From an uncultured Oscillospiraceae bacterium (GTDB lineage Bacteria; Bacillota; Clostridia; Oscillospirales; Oscillospiraceae), in contig CAJUQN010000098.1 of the NCBI GenBank assembly GCA_910588625.1, forward strand, positions 1-9,697: a stretch of 9,697 nucleotides of DNA, given 5' to 3'. Position numbers and translations under genes: made by a program. Positions 6,061 to 9,697 of this stretch are shown here, piece after piece; the stretch's first letter is position 1, and every line of letters begins with the position of its first letter. The notes below the pieces were generated by a model. That model did not search any database. It was not told the origin of the DNA and was given only the letters and a program-made list of their open reading frames with translations.

Positions 6061-6774
6061 TTAAAGTGGTACTTTTTGCATTTTTGTCCATCGTCTGGGA
6101 TATTTTCCCGGAATCGTGGTATTTTTTTGAATCAAAATGACCCGGTGTGTCACATTTGTGTGGGGAATGGTATAGTCAACGCAGCGCTCCACTTCTCCGC
6201 CCAGGGTCCGGATGGCTGGGAGCGCGCTGTTCAATTCGTCGTCAGAGTCGGTGCTTTTCATGGCTAAGAACCGCCCGCCCACCTTGACAAAGGGCAGGCA
6301 CAGCTCGCACAAAAGCCGCAAATCGGCCACAGCACGGGCGGTGGCAAAATCGAATTGTTCCCGGAATATGGGCTCATGTCCCGCCTCTTCAGCCCGGGCG
6401 TGAATGGCCTGGATACTGTTAAGGTTGAGGGCTTCACAGATTTCAGCCAGCCAATCCACTCGCTTGTTCAGGGAATCCAACAGGGTGACGTGCAAGGTAG
6501 GCGCCAGAATTTTCAGCGGCAGACCGGGAAAGCCGGCGCCGGTACCTACATCGATCAGAGATTTTCCGTCGAAGTCGGCGTAGTTCAAGAGTGCGGCGCA
6601 GTCCAGCATATGGAGGGTAGCCACGTCACGGGGGTCGGTAATGGCGGTCAGGTTCATCACCTGATTTTTCTGTAGGAGCAGTTCCCCGTACCGGCTCAGC
6701 AGGGCGGGGGCGTTCTCAGGGATGGGGTGTGACTGGTTCAGCTGGGACAGACCGGTCCGGATCAGCGCCTCCAT
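6061..6774 (-). CDS. rsmG: 16S rRNA (guanine-527-N7)-methyltransferase RsmG (GidB)
   Basis: 237-residue SAM-dependent methyltransferase that modifies G527 in the 530 loop of 16S rRNA; loss gives low-level streptomycin resistance in several bacteria. Visible marks are the family N-terminal helix region ending QVMNLTAITD (38-47), SAM motif I IDVGTGAGFPGLPLKI (74-89), the acidic residue of motif II in LLDSLNKR (98-105), ARAEE (126-130), ATARAVADL (144-152) and a typical ending IPGKYPRR (221-228). The length matches the family. The ATG at 6774 has GGGAG 8 bases upstream, inside the end of the previous gene, and only 3 bases separate the two, so they are cotranscribed. I see no strong terminator after it, only AT-rich sequence leading into the next promoter. 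Confidence 0.96.
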   Translation of the reverse strand: MEALIRTGLSQLNQSHPIPENAPALLSRYGELLLQKNQVMNLTAITDPRDVATLHMLDCAALLNYADFDGKSLIDVGTGAGFPGLPLKILAPTLHVTLLDSLNKRVDWLAEICEALNLNSIQAIHARAEEAGHEPIFREQFDFATARAVADLRLLCELCLPFVKVGGRFLAMKSTDSDDELNSALPAIRTLGGEVERCVDYTIPHTNVTHRVILIQKNTTIPGKYPRRWTKMQKVPL

Positions 6775-6777
6775 GGC

Positions 6778-7098
6778 TCAGACTCCCAGGGCGGCCAACA
6801 GGGCGGGGAGGCCCAGCGCCAGACCGAGGATCAGCGCGGCGGTACAGGCAATCAACCCCACCACAGCCACCGCCATCCCGTTGGGGAGGGTCTTGGTCCG
6901 GATGCGGTGGACCAGGATTGCGGCCAGAGCCACCGACACCGGGATCAGGAATAGTGGAAAGGTTCCGGGGAGTTGTTTTCCGCCGCTGAACAGCACAAAG
7001 TTGAGGATGAACAGCAGCATGAGGACGTACGCGATGCCCATCCAGGCCGCGGCCCGCTTTTCAAATGAGGCTGGAGTATAGTTGGGTTCGTGGTCCAT
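6778..7098 (-). CDS. Small membrane protein of unknown function
   Basis: 106 residues that I do not recognise. A polar, partly basic N-terminus (MDHEPNYTPASFEKRAAA) precedes three predicted membrane helices at about 19-37, 46-64 and 76-104, with the basic loop HRIRTKT (64-70) between helices 2 and 3. By the positive-inside rule that loop is likely cytoplasmic, putting the N-terminus outside, though its own charges make this unsure. The ATG at 7098 has AAAGGAGG 9 bases upstream. It ends 3 bases before rsmG and lies directly downstream of the hairpin block. The strong ribosome binding site and tight coupling to rsmG support a real gene. Confidence 0.72.
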   Translation of the reverse strand: MDHEPNYTPASFEKRAAAWMGIAYVLMLLFILNFVLFSGGKQLPGTFPLFLIPVSVALAAILVHRIRTKTLPNGMAVAVVGLIACTAALILGLALGLPALLAALGV

Positions 7099-7113
7099 GT
7101 TTCAAATCCTCCT

Positions 7114-7160
7114 TTTGCCTTCGGCGACTTACTTTTCTGCTTGTGCAGAAAGTAGGCAAA
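7114..7160. repeat. Inverted repeat A of the hairpin block
   Basis: TTTGCC (7114-7119) and GGCAAA (7155-7160) form an outer stem. TACTTTTCTGC (7130-7140) and GCAGAAAGTA (7145-7154) form an inner stem with a TTGT loop and one bulged T. The two stems are separated by about ten unpaired bases on one side only. It begins a few bases from the ribosome binding site of the small membrane protein gene. Confidence 0.75.
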
Positions 7161-7165
7161 ACACA

Positions 7166-7223
7166 CTTAGGGGGCAGTACTCCGGGTGGACACTATGTGT
7201 CCACAGCCGGACTTCCCCCTAAG
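7166..7223. repeat. Inverted repeat B, 58-bp imperfect palindrome
   Basis: Nested arms: CTTAGGGGG (7166-7174) with CCCCCTAAG (7215-7223), TCCGG (7181-7185) with CCGGA (7207-7211), and a perfect GTGGACAC-TAT-GTGTCCAC at the centre (7186-7204). Read on the minus strand it is followed by GTGTTTTG, too short a T run for a convincing intrinsic terminator. Confidence 0.8.
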
Positions 7224-7233
7224 CGCGCTCTTT

Positions 7234-7265
7234 GGTTACTTTCTCTCGCGCAAGAGATTGTAACC
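7234..7265. repeat. Inverted repeat C with GCGC loop
   Basis: GGTTAC (7234-7239) pairs with GTAACC (7260-7265), and TCTCT (7242-7246) with AGAGA (7253-7257) around the loop CGCGCA. The wording GGTTACTTTCT...GCGCAAGA resembles an interspersed intergenic repeat that I recall from other bacterial genomes; this is memory only. Its arm also echoes the TACTTTCT of repeat A. Confidence 0.7.
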
Positions 7266-7270
7266 CTCTG

Positions 7271-7298
7271 GAGGGCGCCCCCCAGGTGGGGGACCCTC
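7271..7298 (-). repeat. Inverted repeat D, GC-rich hairpin over the stop codon of the acidic protein gene
   Basis: GAGGG (7271-7275) pairs with CCCTC (7294-7298), enclosing a C run (7278-7283) that pairs with GGGGG (7288-7292). In the minus-strand transcript the hairpin starts at the stop codon of the acidic protein gene. It has no following T run, so it is more likely to stabilise or pause the transcript, or to mark the edge of the repeat block, than to terminate. Confidence 0.65.
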
Positions 7299-7713
7299 AC
7301 AGGTCAGGGTCAAAATCCTCTTCTGTGACAACGGGATCGGCGGACTCCTCCGTTAGAGGAGTATCAACTACTTCCGCGGGAGTGGGGGACGGTGCAGGGG
7401 CGCTAGCCTCTGTTGTTTCAACGACGGCTGCTTCGGGCTCGTCGTCGGCAAATAAGACAGCTTCGTCAGGGTTGTCCGTAAACATATCAGCTTCTTTCTT
7501 AGCGCCTACGATCCGCTTGCCCACATCGCCCAACAGGCCATCGCCCAAATTGATGCCGATATCGGTGCCTTCACCGTCCTCGCCAGGCCCAATATCCACC
7601 GAGAGCAGCAGAGACTGATATTTCAACTGGCCAGTCTCTTTATTCTTCTTAATCCGAACAGGAACAGCGGCGGCTAGCGCGGCGATACCCAGAGCCTTCC
7701 AGAACTTTTTCAT
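7297..7713 (-). CDS. Small acidic protein of unknown function
   Basis: 138 residues that I cannot assign to a family. It has three zones: a short basic and hydrophobic N-terminus (MKKFWKALGIAALAAAVPV, 1-19) that could be a weak membrane anchor or signal; a glycine-rich segment with KYQSLLLSVDIGPG (31-44) and DIGINLGDGLLGDVG (51-65); and a strongly acidic, Pro/Thr/Ala/Glu-rich low-complexity tail (about 73-138) ending DFDPDL. The ATG at 7713 has GGAG 8 bases upstream; a TTG six codons earlier overlaps that site and is rejected. It starts 30 bases after serS ends, so it is probably in the same transcript. The hydrophobic stretch is only about 12 residues, short for a membrane span, so location is uncertain. 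Confidence 0.7.
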   Translation of the reverse strand: MKKFWKALGIAALAAAVPVRIKKNKETGQLKYQSLLLSVDIGPGEDGEGTDIGINLGDGLLGDVGKRIVGAKKEADMFTDNPDEAVLFADDEPEAAVVETTEASAPAPSPTPAEVVDTPLTEESADPVVTEEDFDPDL

Positions 7714-7743
7714 GACGGTTTCTCCTTTCAAATATGGGGAAGA

Positions 7744-9045
7744 TCAATGTTTTGGAACAAGCACTTCAACGCCGCCCATATAAGGGCGCAGTACCTCGGG
7801 CACTTTTACAGAACCGTCGGCCTGGAGGTTGTTCTCCAACAGCGCGATGAGCATACGGGGAGGCGCGGCCACGGTGTTATTTAAGGTGTGGGGCAGGTAA
7901 GTGCCCTTCTCGCTCTTGACCCGCATTTTTAGCCGCCGGGCCTGGGCGTCGCCCAGATTGGAACAGGAGCACACCTCAAAATATTTCTTCTGCCGGGGGG
8001 ACCAGGCCTCGATGTCGCAGGATTTTACCTTCAAATCCGCCAAATCGCCGGAGCAGCACTCCAACTGGCGCACGGGAATATCCATGGACCGGAACAACTC
8101 CACGCTGTAGCGCCACATCTTCTCATACCAGTCCATGGAATCCTCGGGCTTGCACACCACGATCATTTCCTGCTTCTCGAACTGGTGGATGCGGTACACG
8201 CCGCGCTCCTCAATGCCGTGGGAGCCCTTCTCTTTCCGGAAACAGGGGGAATAGGAGGTCAGGGTTTGGGGCAGCTTTTCCTCGGGGATCATCTGGTCGA
8301 TGAACTTGCCGATCATGGAGTGCTCGGAGGTGCCGATCAGATACAGGTCCTCGCCCTCAATCTTGTACATCATGGCGTCCATATCGGTCTGGCTCATGAC
8401 GCCCTCCACCACATTGCCGTGGATCATGAAGGGGGGCACGCAGAAGGTGAAGCCCTTGTTAATCATGAAATCCCGTGCGTAGGCCAGCACCGCCTCGTGG
8501 AGCCGGGCGATGTCGCCCATCAGGTAATAGAACCCCGCGCCGGATACTCGACCCGCCGCGTCCATGTCCACGCCGTCAAACCGCTCCATGATGTCGGTGT
8601 GATAGGGAATCTCAAACTCAGGCGCCACGGCCTCACCAAAGCGCTCCACCTCCACGTTCTCGCTGTCATCCTTGCCGATGGGTACGGAGGGGTCGATGAT
8701 GTTAGGGATGACCAGCATGATCTTTCGAATTTCAACGGCCAGCTCGTCCTCCAGCTTTTCCAGCTCCGACAGGCGGTCGGCGTTGGCCTTTACCTTGGCC
8801 TTGGCCTCCTCGGCCTCCGCCAGCTTGAACGGGTCCTTCTTTGCCTGACCCATCAGCATTCCCACCTGCTTGGACAGGGTGTTCCGGGCGGCGCGCAGAT
8901 TGTTGGCCTCGGTCATGGCGTCCCGGTTGCGGCGGTCCAGTTCGATGACCTGATCCACCAGGGGGAGCTTTTCCTCCTGAAACTTCTTCTTGATGTTCTC
9001 CTTGACCAGCTCCGGGTTCTCCCGGAGAAATTTGATGTCTAACAT
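7744..9045 (-). CDS. serS: Seryl-tRNA synthetase
   Basis: 433-residue class IIa synthetase that charges tRNA-Ser (and, before selenylation, any tRNA-Sec). The N-terminal antiparallel coiled coil that grips the long variable arm covers about residues 1-112, rich in Lys, Glu and Ala. The catalytic core follows: GTSEHSM (238-244, at the place of the usual TAEVP), motif 2 CFRKEKGSHGIEERGVYRIHQFEKQE (268-293, with Arg270, Glu280 and Arg281), DIEAWSP (344-350), CSNLGDAQARR (361-371) and motif 3 with Arg397 in PRMLIALLEN (396-405). The motif variants (TSE for TAE, NNTVAAPPR for the common NGSGLAVGR) mark a SerRS subtype distinct from E. coli. The ATG at 9045 has AAAGGA 10 bases upstream. Only 14 bases separate it from the upstream gene, which leaves no room for its own T-box. 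Confidence 0.97.
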   Translation of the reverse strand: MLDIKFLRENPELVKENIKKKFQEEKLPLVDQVIELDRRNRDAMTEANNLRAARNTLSKQVGMLMGQAKKDPFKLAEAEEAKAKVKANADRLSELEKLEDELAVEIRKIMLVIPNIIDPSVPIGKDDSENVEVERFGEAVAPEFEIPYHTDIMERFDGVDMDAAGRVSGAGFYYLMGDIARLHEAVLAYARDFMINKGFTFCVPPFMIHGNVVEGVMSQTDMDAMMYKIEGEDLYLIGTSEHSMIGKFIDQMIPEEKLPQTLTSYSPCFRKEKGSHGIEERGVYRIHQFEKQEMIVVCKPEDSMDWYEKMWRYSVELFRSMDIPVRQLECCSGDLADLKVKSCDIEAWSPRQKKYFEVCSCSNLGDAQARRLKMRVKSEKGTYLPHTLNNTVAAPPRMLIALLENNLQADGSVKVPEVLRPYMGGVEVLVPKH

Positions 9046-9059
9046 GGTTTTTCCATCCT

Positions 9060-9697
9060 TTATTCTAATTTTATGCCTGTTGCGGGCGGTTTGAAGGGGA
9101 GGTTGTACAGCGCATCATCTTTTAACCCCATATAGTCGCCTTCGCTCATGGCGCCGTCCTCCGCAATGACCAGCCAGTTATCTTCCACCAGTGCGTTCTT
9201 CATCAGTTGAAACTGCTCCAAGGTGAAATCGCTGGCCAGCCGTTCCACCCGCTCCTGATAGCCGGAAACCGGGTCGCCCAGAGGATAATTGTACAAAATT
9301 TGGGAGGCTGCGTTGTCGTGGTTCATAATGAAGTGGTACTCCAGGGCACACCAGAGATTGGACAGCGCCGCCGTGTCCTCGTTTCGGCTGGGGTCCCAGC
9401 GGTCGGTGAAATAGATATCGGTGCCTCCGTCCCGAGGGCGGTCCAGATGCTGGAGATAGCCCCGGCGGATCAGCTCCTGCTTGTACCCGTCGTATTGCTC
9501 CAGCAGAGCGGGGTTGATGGTGAGGAGTTTTTCCCAGGTGGACCGCAAGAATTCTGCGGAAAATGCGACTTCAGCGGCGGCCAGGGGGTAATCTCCCGCG
9601 TCCATAAATCGTTGGAGATACCATACGTAAGACAGGCACATTTTTGAGGCTTCGGTAGAAAGAGTGGGCGGGTCAGCGGTTAGGGAGAGTGGGATGA
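9060..9697 (-). CDS. Unrecognised protein, N-terminus beyond the window
   Basis: The frame stays open to the right edge, so the start lies outside; at least 212 codons are visible and the Met at 9641 is probably internal. The visible part opens with a Ser/Thr/Pro-rich stretch (SLTADPPTLSTEASK), as after a signal or lipoprotein anchor, then a helix-rich region (YVWYLQRFMDAGDYPLAAAEVAFSAEFL) and a globular region rich in Tyr, Trp and Asp ending PPATGIKLE. No catalytic motif or membrane segment is visible. It ends 14 bases before serS and is probably cotranscribed with it. I cannot name a family; export is inferred only from the composition near the edge. Confidence 0.7.
   Translation of the reverse strand, partial: IPLSLTADPPTLSTEASKMCLSYVWYLQRFMDAGDYPLAAAEVAFSAEFLRSTWEKLLTINPALLEQYDGYKQELIRRGYLQHLDRPRDGGTDIYFTDRWDPSRNEDTAALSNLWCALEYHFIMNHDNAASQILYNYPLGDPVSGYQERVERLASDFTLEQFQLMKNALVEDNWLVIAEDGAMSEGDYMGLKDDALYNLPFKPPATGIKLE

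Noticed and set aside
7102..7323. Near-identical flanks of the hairpin block (TCAAATCCTC and TCAAAATCCTC) as a target-site duplication
   Set aside because: The copies differ by an inserted A. One is a ribosome binding site and the other is coding sequence, so the similarity is probably chance.
8185..9042. Long plus-strand open frame (285 codons) opposite serS
   Set aside because: Same shadow effect, mirroring the serS codons almost end to end with no recognisable domain.

Overview
The window is about 9.7 kb of a moderately GC-rich genome in which every supported gene lies on the minus strand, so transcription runs from high to low coordinates. A canonical tRNA-sensing T-box leader, strong AGGAGG-type ribosome binding sites, short intergenic gaps, a zinc-finger anti-sigma/ECF pair and housekeeping proteins of clostridial flavour together suggest a Bacillota (Firmicutes) bacterium, probably a gut Clostridia/Oscillospirales member of the Flavonifractor-Lawsonibacter-Oscillibacter kind. 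The phylum is fairly secure. The genus-level guess comes from memory of similar proteins, not from a search.

In transcription order, the right part (9697 to 6061) holds the C-terminal part of an unrecognised protein, serS (seryl-tRNA synthetase), a small acidic protein of unknown function, a 200-bp block of four adjacent inverted repeats, a small three-helix membrane protein and rsmG (16S rRNA G527 methyltransferase). The middle part (5996 to 4760) starts at a good housekeeping promoter and holds a MinD-like ATPase without MinC or MinE, followed by a methylglyoxal-synthase-like protein that has lost several catalytic and phosphate-binding residues. This pair looks like what remains of the clostridial min/rodA/mgsA neighbourhood.

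The left part (4759 to 1) starts with a complete T-box riboswitch (stem I, stem II, stem III, T-box sequence, intrinsic terminator) in front of hisS. After hisS come an ECF sigma factor with its own likely autoregulated promoter, its overlapping membrane anti-sigma factor, and aspS, which leaves the window just short of its C-terminus. The specifier GAC and the UGGC discriminator-pairing bulge both point to tRNA-Asp, not tRNA-His. The leader therefore appears matched to aspS at the far end of the cluster, and the ECF/anti-sigma module looks inserted into an ancestral hisS-aspS operon.

The main points for follow-up are the Asp-type T-box with the ECF module between it and aspS, the degenerate MgsA-like protein beside an orphan MinD, and the composite hairpin block at 7114-7298. 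I see no CRISPR array, tRNA, rRNA, transposase or phage gene.
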